Of a DNA stretch of 18,709 bases, positions 7,205-15,600 are shown piece by piece. Numbering within the stretch: the first letter of the stretch is position 1; the number at the start of each line of letters is the position of its first letter. The position numbers and the translations under genes are program-made. Under the pieces are notes generated by a model, which did no database searches, had not been told where the DNA came from, and saw only the letters and a list, made by a program, of their open reading frames with translations. Source of the stretch: Strigomonas culicis (taxonomy: Eukaryota > Euglenozoa > Kinetoplastea > Trypanosomatida > Trypanosomatidae); assembly GCA_000482145.1 (NCBI GenBank), contig AUXH01000388.1:1-18709 (forward strand), given 5' to 3'.

Positions 7205-9289
7205 TTAGGAGAGGTCGATGCGGCGGCCGGTGTTGTAGAGCACAAGCACGTACGTGCTGAAGCCCAGTGCCACGCAGACCATGAAGGAGACGAGCGCACC
7301 GAAGGGCAGCAACTCCCCCGTGAACTGCCCCGGCACGACACAGTTCATGCCCCAGTGCGACGCCAGCACGTTGAGCGGCAAAATCAGCACGACAATGTAG
7401 ATGATGCAAAGCTGATAAAAGTCCGTGTTTGTGCTTGCCGTGTTATGCACCACGACCACAGCGCTACTGTAGAGAAGCGTCGTGTTGGCGAGCAGCCCGC
7501 GGCCCTGCTCGAGCTGCCGCAGCGCGTGCTGCAGCTGCCCTTGGAGCTCCACCAGCGTTTTCTCATGAATCCAGCAAGGGCCGCCGCCGCCGCAGCGGCG
7601 GCCGCCGGCCGCGAGCGGCAGCGGCAGCGGCCCCATGACAAAGCCTGTCAGCGTGCGCACAAAAGGCGTCGTGAGGCGGAAGCGCTCGATGAGCTTTAGC
7701 TTCGTGTGGAGCTGGCTCTTCAGGTAGTTGATGCGGCGCCGCAGCAGAAGGATGCGGCGCAGCGCGTCGGCCTGGTCGCTCTCCGTCTCCGGGATGATGT
7801 GCGGGAGCACATGGTCCGCGGTGTCCGCCTCGCTCAGCAGCATAATGAGGTTGTTGTGGTACGTCGTCGTCGGGACAGGCGCTGCCGGTGCCGCGGGTGG
7901 CAGCGGCGCGTGCCTCGTGCTCTTCGCGGCGGTCAGTAAAAAGTTGTAGGTCACCAGGACGTGGAGCAGGGCGTGCACAAAGTAGGCCGTATTGAGTAGG
8001 AGCTTGTGAGGGGGGAGGTCTGTGCCCGTGCCGGGATGGGCGGGACGGTTGGTCAGCACGGAGAGGTGAAACGGTGTCGCCGCGCCGCTCCGCTCATGCG
8101 GGTGTAGGCCCTCCTGCTGCGGCGAGTGGCGCTCCGGCCCCGGCGCCGCGTGCCGCCGCGCGCTGGCCGGCGGACGCGTCTGCCGCGCGTCCCTCTCCGC
8201 CAGCACCGTGAAGAGCATGTCGCGCAGCCGGTCCCACTCCTTCAGGCGCCACCCCGTCCCGCGCGGCGCGCAGCGCCCGGGGGTCGCCCGCGGGCACCAC
8301 GTGATGCAGCCCTCCGGCGTGCACAGGACGAAGAGCGACACGAGCGACGGCGGCGCCTCCGGCGGCGGCGCCGGGCCGTCCGGCACCGCCTCCAGCAGTG
8401 TCGCGACCTCGAGGAAGAGGCCGTAGGCGTCGTCGGGCGCGGCGGGCCCGTCGGCGACGTAGAAGGGGATGAGCTGCAGTGTGTCTGGCGCGACCAGGTC
8501 CTCGTCCTCGGGGTACATGTCGGCGAACAAGCGGTCCACCTCATGTGCGTCTCCCGGGCCACCCTGGGCGCTGCCGGCCTCGTCCTCCGTGGCGGCCGCC
8601 TCCGCGGACCGCTGCCGCGCGAGAAAGGCTTGGCGCTTGGCGCGCTCCACCTCCGTCAGGAGCGAGATGAACTTCTCCTCGTTGTTCGCGTAGTTCGTCC
8701 GCAGCTCCGTGCGGCGGAAGACGAGGTCCCAGAAGGCGCGTAGGGTGCGCGGCGGGTGCGCGCCGGTCGGCACGTCGCTCGGGAAGCCCCGCACATCCAT
8801 CCAATAAAAGGTTTGGTTCGCGTGCGGCGTGTTGGTCGGCCGACGGCGCCGCTCCACCGCCGTGTAGGCGTCGCAGAGCCGCTCCACATCGTTCATCGAT
8901 TCCGTGTAAAACTCCTCCGTGGCGCTGGAGTAGAAGAGCACGTCGGCCGCAAAGGTTTCGTCGTTGTAATGCCGCCGCTCGCCCGCATGGGGCTGCGCCG
9001 CATCGACAATGACAATGCTGCTGTTGACGCTGCGCTCGCCGTGGCGGAGAGATGTGTCAGCGGATGAAGACGACGTGGAAGACGCAGTGCGGCGACGGCC
9101 GTGACTACTGTTGGTGTGGTGAGGCCTGCGGAACGCGTTCCCATGCTGGGTGGCGGCCTGGTGCGGGTAGAGCTGTGCCATGTTGCGCTCAATGTGCCGC
9201 ATAACGGTGTGCTCGTCGATTGGCTTCGCATGAAGCTGCTGCTGCTGCTTCTGGAAGAGCACAAAGGAGCTGTTGTTAGAGGGATTCAT
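7205..9289 (-). CDS. Divergent CorA-type divalent-cation (Mg2+) transporter
   Basis: A 694-residue member of the CorA/Mrs2/Alr1 superfamily, which forms pentameric Mg2+ (or other divalent cation) channels. Diagnostic is the C-terminus: a first membrane helix (about 624-644, YIVVLILPLNVLA) runs into HWGMN, with the signature Gly-Met-Asn at 647-649 followed by VVPG. A short loop leads to a second helix (about 662-685) and a basic tail. Residues 161-169 (FYWMDVRGF) match the W-x-D element that opens the CorA cytoplasmic domain, and a charged helical region (about 505-540, 575-603) fits the long stalk helix. It is about twice the length of bacterial CorA, owing to a long polar N-terminus and Pro-rich insertions (about 365-430, 457-476). 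The membrane (mitochondrial, plasma or other) is not evident; no clear targeting peptide is seen. The start is discussed among the findings; Met30 is an alternative. Confidence 0.88.
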   Translation of the reverse strand: MNPSNNSSFVLFQKQQQQLHAKPIDEHTVMRHIERNMAQLYPHQAATQHGNAFRRPHHTNSSHGRRRTASSTSSSSADTSLRHGERSVNSSIVIVDAAQPHAGERRHYNDETFAADVLFYSSATEEFYTESMNDVERLCDAYTAVERRRRPTNTPHANQTFYWMDVRGFPSDVPTGAHPPRTLRAFWDLVFRRTELRTNYANNEEKFISLLTEVERAKRQAFLARQRSAEAAATEDEAGSAQGGPGDAHEVDRLFADMYPEDEDLVAPDTLQLIPFYVADGPAAPDDAYGLFLEVATLLEAVPDGPAPPPEAPPSLVSLFVLCTPEGCITWCPRATPGRCAPRGTGWRLKEWDRLRDMLFTVLAERDARQTRPPASARRHAAPGPERHSPQQEGLHPHERSGAATPFHLSVLTNRPAHPGTGTDLPPHKLLLNTAYFVHALLHVLVTYNFLLTAAKSTRHAPLPPAAPAAPVPTTTYHNNLIMLLSEADTADHVLPHIIPETESDQADALRRILLLRRRINYLKSQLHTKLKLIERFRLTTPFVRTLTGFVMGPLPLPLAAGGRRCGGGGPCWIHEKTLVELQGQLQHALRQLEQGRGLLANTTLLYSSAVVVVHNTASTNTDFYQLCIIYIVVLILPLNVLASHWGMNCVVPGQFTGELLPFGALVSFMVCVALGFSTYVLVLYNTGRRIDLS

Positions 9290-9960
9290 TGTTTTTTTTT
9301 ATTTAGTTTTTTTTTGTTTATTTAGATTTTATTACAATTAAAATAGAATAATTAGTTACGTATTGAAAGTGAGAAAAGGAAAAAATAAGAAATGGGAGAA
9401 ATCACTAAAGGGGATACTTTAGAGAGCTACGTGCATATGTATATCTGTATATAAAAGTCGCATACACAGGTTACATATATAGATGTCTTTCAAGTTCTAG
9501 CTAATACCTACAGAGGGAGAAGATATGGGAAAAAGAGATAACATTGTAGATGAAATCCTACAGACCATTACGTTGCGCTTTAACTTGCTCCATTCCTTCC
9601 TTCGCTCTTGCGTGTGAGCGCTAAGCACTCATTAGCATTGCAGTGAGTATCATTATGTCATTATAAAGAAGGGGAAAATAAAGAAATGACTAAGTAATGA
9701 TGTCACCGAAGAATCGTTCTAAAAGCATGTTTGTGTTTCTTTGCATATAGTAATGTACATTTAAACGTGCGAAAAGGTGTCTATAAATGAAAAAAAAAGT
9801 TATCATACGAAAACAGAATCATTTGATGGTACACAATGGTAACCATATCCGCGATAATAAAAGAAAGGAACATATATAAAGGCAAATCGTGAACAACACG
9901 AATGCGCAACGGAAAGCAGAAAACAACAACACCAAGAACAAGAGCTGAACTAGTAGGTAA
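9290..9960. other. Intergenic spacer, AT-rich
   Basis: Next to the CorA gene it is T-rich on the plus strand. A slightly GC-richer patch around 9570-9650 carries only very short frames (about 10 codons) and no recognisable RNA fold. Nothing else is supported. Confidence 0.65.
9369..9406 (-). promoter_or_regulatory. Pyrimidine tract upstream of the CorA-like gene
   Basis: Minus-strand TTTCTCCCATTTC, then TTTTTTCCTTTTCTC, is a strong pyrimidine tract, but no AG follows it before the ATG at 9289. The nearest upstream AG (9405-9406) precedes this tract, and the first downstream AG (9270-9271) is inside codon 7. Which one receives the spliced leader decides the start codon. Confidence 0.5.
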
Positions 9961-11424
9961 TCAAAACGCGATGGCCGGCGTTAGTGAAGAGGTGTTATTG
10001 GAGCAGATAATAGAACTAGGCATGCTTCGTCCCTTTTGTGCGATGGACTTCCGCGTCGTGCTGTGCCCATTCATGTCCACCCATGAAGAGTCATTGCTGA
10101 TGTCGCTTCGCTTGCGTTGCGAGCACGCCACGTGCAATGACGAAGACACGGCTGTGTTCCTATCCCGCTCTGCCGTGGTGAGACCCCCCTGCGGAGCGGT
10201 AGGTGCCTGCCGCTCCTCATGGTGAAGCAAAACGGCGGCTTTTTGTTTATGCCCCTCATTTTGAGGGTTCGGCGTGTAGGTCGCGGAGCTGTAGACGATG
10301 GGGATGACGACCCCACCCTCCCGCGCCTCCGCCTGATCGTACGACCACCACCGGCGCGCCTGCTGCGGACGGGGCGCGGTGTGCGGCGTGCGCTCCGTGC
10401 CGAGCAGCACGTACCCGTCCACCGGCAGCGACGAGCCGCTCACGCAGTCGAGCAGTTCCTGATCCAAAATAAAAAGGTGCGACGGATCCGTCCAAGTGGT
10501 TGTGTCCGCGGAGCCGCCGCACCGCATGCGGCGCTGCAGGATGCGCTGCTGCTCGCGAATGACGAAGAAGAGCTGAAGCCGGTTGTCGTGCATCTGCCGC
10601 GACTGGGTCACCACGAGGCCATCGTAACAGACGCGCGTCACGTCCTCCACCGTATGCGGGTGGTGCGGCGGGTGGCGCCACCGCGACAGCGGGTACGCGC
10701 GCGCCTGGGCCTCCAGCGCGGCCCGGCAGGCAAAATCCCGCTGCAGCTGACGCAGGAAGACCTGACGCCGCTCGTGCGTGAGAAGGGCCCGTCGGTCCTG
10801 CATCTCCAGCAGCCGCAGGTCCCCTTCACGGTACTGCATCTTGTGCCGCACGTAGTGCCAGACGCCCTTGTGCTTCTCCGCGCGCACCGCGGCCCCGCGC
10901 GGCGGGGGCGGCCGGTACGTGTCCAGCACCGCCGGCGCGTCCAGCATCTGTAGGGCGTGCACCACCGCCCTGTCCAACGTCGCATTCGGAGGGCGCGCGG
11001 GCGGTGGGGTGGCGGTGGCGGCCCGCGGGTCCGCGGCGGCGAGGTACTCTGCGGCGGGGTGGGTGAGGGGCAGCGACAGCAGCTTGCGCTCCTGCCGGTC
11101 CGTCGTCACCTCGAAGTGGGGGCTGTACGCAGCGATGTTGTAGTAGTCCTGGAAGGGCATGTGGCGCACAAAGACACGCGCGCCATTCCAGTGCACAAGG
11201 ATGACATTCTCCGCTCGATTCCGAGGAGGGCTGCGGTGGGGTCTGTGGGCAGGCGCGGGCTCCACGTCCTCCAGGCTCGCCCCGTAGGGCTCCACGTAGT
11301 ACCCCTCCGCGTCCTTCGGCCGCCGCGCACCGGTCGGTGCTGTGGGATCGTGGTGGCTCTCTGTCTTGTCGTGGAGCAGCAGCATGAGCGGACTCGCACA
11401 TGCGCGCGTGGTGGGCTGTGTCAT
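9961..11424 (-). CDS. Unrecognised 487-residue basic protein
   Basis: I do not recognise this protein. It begins at the first ATG behind a pyrimidine-rich leader. Residues 73-120 (ENVILVHWNGARVFVRHMPF, then DYYNIAAYSPHF) look like a small folded beta-rich unit. Residues 185-300 are rich in Arg, Gln, Leu and aromatic residues (for example VWHYVRHKMQYREGDLRLLE and LQLFFVIREQQRILQRR) and should be largely helical and strongly basic, compatible with RNA or ribosome binding but not evidence of it. A third ordered patch (315-343) includes HLFILDQELLDC. The rest is Pro/Ala- or Ser-rich linker. There is no membrane segment or signal peptide. The last 80 or so codons are less GC-rich than the rest, suggesting a weakly constrained tail. 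It lies between a CorA-like gene and a disordered protein, which tells nothing about its role. Confidence 0.85.
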   Translation of the reverse strand: MTQPTTRACASPLMLLLHDKTESHHDPTAPTGARRPKDAEGYYVEPYGASLEDVEPAPAHRPHRSPPRNRAENVILVHWNGARVFVRHMPFQDYYNIAAYSPHFEVTTDRQERKLLSLPLTHPAAEYLAAADPRAATATPPPARPPNATLDRAVVHALQMLDAPAVLDTYRPPPPRGAAVRAEKHKGVWHYVRHKMQYREGDLRLLEMQDRRALLTHERRQVFLRQLQRDFACRAALEAQARAYPLSRWRHPPHHPHTVEDVTRVCYDGLVVTQSRQMHDNRLQLFFVIREQQRILQRRMRCGGSADTTTWTDPSHLFILDQELLDCVSGSSLPVDGYVLLGTERTPHTAPRPQQARRWWSYDQAEAREGGVVIPIVYSSATYTPNPQNEGHKQKAAVLLHHEERQAPTAPQGGLTTAERDRNTAVSSSLHVACSQRKRSDISNDSSWVDMNGHSTTRKSIAQKGRSMPSSIICSNNTSSLTPAIAF

Positions 11425-12093
11425 GGGCGGTGCTGGCTGCTTGTTGCTTCCGCTCTTGACGATACAGATTACGGTTTTATACCCAGTAGGGAGGGTAATA
11501 ATAAAAAAGTACTATTCGGTTCAGAAATAATACTATCAGGCGAGTAAAGAAGGAGCGTGGAGTACAGAATGTGAAGTATATGTAGGATGACCAAGCAAAA
11601 AACACTACGAAATATAGTGGCCCCATAACGAGGCACAGTCACTAGAGACACCATTTGCTCATCTTCTGTGTTTTGGGAATGAACGTGTTATCAAAGTGAA
11701 TATATATTTATTACAATCGAAACTATCAAGTGATGATTGGTGTGTTTAATTTAATATAATCTCTCTACTTTTTCATAAGAGGTAGAGGAGTGTACGTGCT
11801 GTTTTTCTATTAAAAAAGCAAAAATGTAAGATTTAAAAGAAAGACACACCACACCACAAGCTTCGAAAAAAAAAAAGGAAGTCATAATTGGAAAGCAAAA
11901 GCAATAAAACAGAAATGCGTGGGGAAACCAGTTTAAAATATGAAAACAACAATAAAAAAAAACAAATACACATATGTATTCTCGAGAAAGGAAAAAAAGA
12001 AGAAGAAAAATAGAATAAACCATTTTGTTTTTGTTTTTTGTGATTTTGTTGTTCTTTATTCATTTTCCTTTTCAAGAGATATTTCCTTTTTGA
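11425..12093. other. Intergenic spacer, AT-rich
   Basis: AT-rich DNA with many A-runs; T-rich on the plus strand near 12020-12090, directly behind the next stop codon. An ATG-started 61-codon frame with one hydrophobic stretch (11469-11654, minus) overlaps the leader of the gene on the left and is not convincing. No RNA gene or repeat seen. Confidence 0.65.
11455..11510 (-). promoter_or_regulatory. Probable trans-splice acceptor of the 487-residue protein gene
   Basis: Minus-strand CTTTTTTATTATTACCCTCC gives a moderate pyrimidine tract; the first AG after it (in GTCAAG) is about 30 nt upstream of the ATG. Weaker than the other acceptors in the window. Confidence 0.4.
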
Positions 12094-14574
12094 TTAGCCT
12101 TCTATTTCCTGTCCATCTTTATCAAAGAAGTCCACATCGGGCGCGAAAGAAACAAAAGGCGTTGTGAACAAATTCATTTTTGTATAAGTACTCCTTCTAC
12201 TGCCATGGGTATCATTGGCATTATCATTATTGTTACTGCTATCATCATGTAGAAGTACACCGCCTAAAGGGCAGTGGGTGCGTCTAGGGGAGGCCGCGCC
12301 GGGGCGTTGCTGCTGCGCGATGGTCAGGTAGGCGCTTGTGTGGAGGCTGCTGTGCGCACCACTGCGAAGCGGGTGCATCAGGGGGCTGCTATTCTTCAGC
12401 GACAAGGGTCGTTCGTCTTCCGTCGCATGCTTCAGCTCATTAAGCGCACTCTGCTCGAGCGAACACCGCACTAACCGTTTCTTTTCCACCTCGTCGACCA
12501 GAAAGGTCTGTGTGGAGAGTTTGTTCGGTTTGAGATGCGGACTAGAAGGCACGTGAGTCGGCGCGCCGCCGGGCTGCGACCCGACCATCGGGGGAAGGTC
12601 CCCCGACGACAAGTGCAGCGGATCCGTGTCGGTCTCTGCCACGGAGGACGGTGTGACAAGGTGTTCTCTGGGCTTGCCGTGTGGCAGATGGGTCTCGACG
12701 GGTGTCACGGTCACCACGCGCGCGCTGCCCGGCCGCGGCTCCACCACCACCTCCAGCGGCAGCTCCTCGTCCGCGTCGGGGTTGGGCCGCCGCGGGCGGG
12801 GCGGCGCGCTGTGGCACACGGACGGGTGGTGCCGCGGCACGAGCGCCGCGTTCTTCGCGTTGTTGCGACGCGTGAGCAGCGCCGACCGCCGCAGCTCCTC
12901 GTCGCGCGCCGCATCCGGGTCGGCGTCGCTCTCCGAGTCGCTGTCCTGCAGCGTCGTGTCATAGTGCGTCTGCGGCGGCGCCCAGTTCGCGCGGCAGCGG
13001 CCGGCCGGCAGGTGCCGGCGCGGCGGCGGCTGGGGCGACAGGGGCGGGTCGCTCGACCGCCGGCGCACGTAGCGGCGGTCCGCCGGCGGCACGAGCAGCG
13101 GCGCCAGCGCCGACTGCAGCGCCTTACCGGGGTCCGAGAGCGTGTGCTGCTCCTGGGACGGCTGCGACACTTGGAGGGGCGAGGTGCCGTCGCTCGGCGG
13201 GTGTGCGGTGGCGGCGGCGGTGTCGGCCGGACGGAGGGACACGTCTGTCATGGCCGCCTGTAGCGCGCGCTTGGCCTCCTCCTGTTCCTTCTGCTGCCGG
13301 TTCCGATGCTCCTCCAAGACGGCCGTCATCCGCCCCTTGCGTGTGCGGCCGGCGGTGAGACCCGTGTGGGCATGGGGGCTGTCCTCCATACAGTCGTTCG
13401 AGCTGCCGGCCGCGATGCTCTCCAGCGTGTCGCTGACGCCGAGGCTGGTGGTGCTGGTGGTGCTGGAGGCGGTGGAAGGCGACGTGAGCGTGGCGAGCAG
13501 CGACTTATCGGCCCCTGCAGTTCGGGTGGTGGAGGAAGAAGAGGAGGAGAGAGCGGCGCCATCCGCGGAGGGGGGCGTGGGGCCTTGCGGCGAGGCAAGC
13601 GCTGCGCCCACCCTCTCGCCCTTCGCCGCACGTGCTTTGATGCTGCCTGGTTGGCCTGATTTCTGCTGTGGCTGCTGCTGCTCTCTACTGGACGTGTTGT
13701 TGGGATGGGTGGCGTTGGTCTGCGCGATTCTTGGTTTCTGGTTGTCTGCCTTGGCCGGAGCCCTTGGCGCTGCGGTGTGTGCGGGCTTCGCCTCCCTCGC
13801 TTCTGCCGCTGCAGCAGGGGCCGTGCTGGACGAGCCAGCCGGCGGCGCGACCGCCGCAGACGCGAGGCGCTGGTCCGTCTTCTCGGCGCTGGCGAGGGGT
13901 TCCGTCCAGTCGTAATAGCAAAAGTAGTCATCCGCAAAGACCTCTCCTCCACCGATGTCCGCCGTGGTGCCCGTCCCAGTCACCGCTGGGTGCGCGCGGT
14001 GGGCGACGGGAGGGCTGTGGCTAGGGCTCATACCACTCCCGTTGGTGGCGGGGGGTGCCGTGGCCACCGTGACGGACACCGGCTGCTGCGGCAGCGACGT
14101 GGCCATGGCCTCCACAAGGTCCCAGAAGTCGTCGTACTCCGCGGCGCCGCTACTGGCGCTAGAGCCTCTTCGGGTAGGGAGTGGGTTGTTTCGATCTCCC
14201 TCGCTCACCGCCTGCGCGGCGGCCGCTGCGTGGAGAGCATCTTCGTAGTCGTACATGATGAGCGTCTCCTCCGCTGCTGCGCTCTTCGCCGGCTGCTGCT
14301 GCTGCTGCCCGCGGCCCTCCGCCCTTTTCGCCTCTGCCGACGTACAACGAGGCGCCACGCCGCTGCGCACCGTGCTGGGGTGCGGCGCGCGTAGCTCCGC
14401 CACAGCGGTCGCAGACAATCGACGGTTCGGCTGCTGCCGCACCGCGGGCGGGCTGCCGCTGCTGGTGCTGTGACTGCGGGGGCGGCAGGGGACTTCTGTT
14501 GTAGGAGCCCCACCCGTGCCGCTGCCGCCGCTGGTCAAGCAAGGGCTGAGCGCAAGCGCGTGGTTCGTCATCAT
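12094..14574 (-). CDS. Unrecognised 826-residue, mostly disordered protein
   Basis: A large, Ser/Ala/Pro/Gln-rich protein with no recognised domain. The N-terminal third carries three short acidic-aromatic patches: YDYEDAL (108-114), YDDFWDLVEAM (147-157) and DDYFCYYDWTEPLAS (215-229). Residues around 415-443 (VLEEHRNRQQKEQEEAKRAL) could form a short coiled coil. RRYVRRRSSDPPLSP (about 500-514) looks like a basophilic-kinase target, and DSDSESDAD is a CK2-like acidic Ser run. The C-terminal 130 residues are more ordered in composition (TFLVDEVEKKRLVRCSLEQS; end TTPFVSFAPDVDFFDKDG). No signal peptide or membrane helix is present. The first true ATG pair is at 14571-14574; codons further upstream in frame lack an ATG. 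Phosphoregulated scaffold is a guess from composition only. Confidence 0.8.
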   Translation of the reverse strand: MMTNHALALSPCLTSGGSGTGGAPTTEVPCRPRSHSTSSGSPPAVRQQPNRRLSATAVAELRAPHPSTVRSGVAPRCTSAEAKRAEGRGQQQQQPAKSAAAEETLIMYDYEDALHAAAAAQAVSEGDRNNPLPTRRGSSASSGAAEYDDFWDLVEAMATSLPQQPVSVTVATAPPATNGSGMSPSHSPPVAHRAHPAVTGTGTTADIGGGEVFADDYFCYYDWTEPLASAEKTDQRLASAAVAPPAGSSSTAPAAAAEAREAKPAHTAAPRAPAKADNQKPRIAQTNATHPNNTSSREQQQPQQKSGQPGSIKARAAKGERVGAALASPQGPTPPSADGAALSSSSSSTTRTAGADKSLLATLTSPSTASSTTSTTSLGVSDTLESIAAGSSNDCMEDSPHAHTGLTAGRTRKGRMTAVLEEHRNRQQKEQEEAKRALQAAMTDVSLRPADTAAATAHPPSDGTSPLQVSQPSQEQHTLSDPGKALQSALAPLLVPPADRRYVRRRSSDPPLSPQPPPRRHLPAGRCRANWAPPQTHYDTTLQDSDSESDADPDAARDEELRRSALLTRRNNAKNAALVPRHHPSVCHSAPPRPRRPNPDADEELPLEVVVEPRPGSARVVTVTPVETHLPHGKPREHLVTPSSVAETDTDPLHLSSGDLPPMVGSQPGGAPTHVPSSPHLKPNKLSTQTFLVDEVEKKRLVRCSLEQSALNELKHATEDERPLSLKNSSPLMHPLRSGAHSSLHTSAYLTIAQQQRPGAASPRRTHCPLGGVLLHDDSSNNNDNANDTHGSRRSTYTKMNLFTTPFVSFAPDVDFFDKDGQEIEG

Positions 14575-15319
14575 GTGGATGCTAAAGTATAATTGCAATT
14601 AATAATCACCGCAAAAAAAAAGAAAAAGAAGGGAAATTGTATATGATATTGTTTTGAAATCGAAGAAACTACAGCAAAAAAAAAACCGAAAGCACAAAAG
14701 CAAAACAAAATTGCACACACGCGTTTTACAGTTTCGAAATAATTCACTGAAAAAAAAAGAAAAAAAAACACACACAAGAAAAAAGAAAATACAATTTAAA
14801 AAGAATTATACTTCCTTCAATTACTAGAGAGCATAAGAAAACATCAGAAGAGAAAGACAATAAAAAATGTATAAACAGTCTTGAGTGCAATAGCATGCAA
14901 CAATACACAGAACAACAATAAAATGGAAAGAAGATGAAGCACATATGAACCATATAATTCAGTCATGAAACGTTAACAAAAACAAAATCACATAACTATA
15001 TAATATAAAGAAATAACACACACGCACAAAAGAGTAAACAAACAAACAAACAATATATATTTTTATTATCCCCAGTTTGTTCCACATTTTGAAGTGTTGT
15101 TGTGAGTAAGAACGAAATGAAAAAGAAAAAAAAAGAAAGAACATCATACATTTTTTTTTTTGCACTGTTGCTGTACATGCACGATAGAGCCTAAACGCAT
15201 GCAGATTCACCCTCACATCACTGCTTTGCAAAAACACTGGCTGCGCCACAAATCCCGCGTGTTTTTATCAAAAAAGGGCGAATATTGATTTTGTTACTCT
15301 TCGTGGTTTAAACTAGTGT
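14575..15319. other. Intergenic spacer, AT-rich
   Basis: Beyond the splice region this is very AT-rich with long A-runs on the plus strand. A small GC-richer patch at about 15165-15260 carries only an 18-codon ATG frame. No convincing gene. Confidence 0.6.
14747..14775 (-). promoter_or_regulatory. Trans-splice acceptor of the 826-residue protein gene
   Basis: Minus-strand T-run with a single C, directly followed by TTTTTCAG, is the best acceptor-like site in the spacer and gives a 5' UTR of about 172 nt. A second tract (about 14613-14636) with its first AG at 14582-14583 would leave a UTR of only 7-8 nt, so the distal site is preferred. Confidence 0.55.
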
Positions 15320-15544
15320 TCAATATTGGCTACTGTAATATACTTCATCTTTATCCGCTGACGTTGCGGCTGCATCTGTTGTTGCTGCTGCTTTTGTCAT
15401 CTGCGGATAATGGAGGAAGTGCGTTTGCTGCTGGTGCAGCAGCATGTTCACCTGTATGATACGCTGTTCCTTTGTTTTTGTGCTTGCACGGTGGAGCTTC
15501 AGGGGTTCTGTCGCCGTACTCACGTATTTTAGGTATTCATGTGG
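15320..15544 (-). other. Open frame of coding character without its own ATG start, downstream of the polyQ gene
   Basis: A 74-codon frame between an upstream TAA (15545-15547) and a TGA. Its composition is ordinary for protein (EYLKYVSTATEPLKLHRAS; KTKEQRIIQVNMLLHQQQ; then an Ala/Thr-rich stretch and DKDEVYYSSQY), and it is GC-richer than the spacer to its left. The first ATG is internal (15445), leaving 41 codons. There is no pyrimidine tract directly in front, so it lies in the 3' UTR of the polyQ gene. It could be a decayed C-terminal fragment, the end of a gene reached by frameshift, or chance. Confidence 0.3.
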
Positions 15545-15600
15545 TTAGGCGGTTGACCGCAGCAAAGCCCTTCCACTTTGTGCTTTCAGAAGAGTCTGCT

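Noticed and set aside
9902..10225. ATG-started 107-codon plus-strand frame overlapping the 3' end of the 487-residue protein gene
   Set aside because: It is antisense to a better minus-strand gene, has no pyrimidine tract or acceptor on the plus strand, and would be the only gene opposing the transcription unit. Its protein-like look comes from the antisense of a Ser-rich tail.
11469..11654. ATG-started 61-codon minus-strand frame with one hydrophobic stretch
   Set aside because: It overlaps the leader and splice tract of the downstream gene, has no good acceptor of its own, and its composition is close to spacer DNA.
12535..14394. Several long plus-strand Arg/Gly/Ala-rich frames
   Set aside because: They are shadows of a GC-rich minus-strand gene; stop codons are rare there in all frames.
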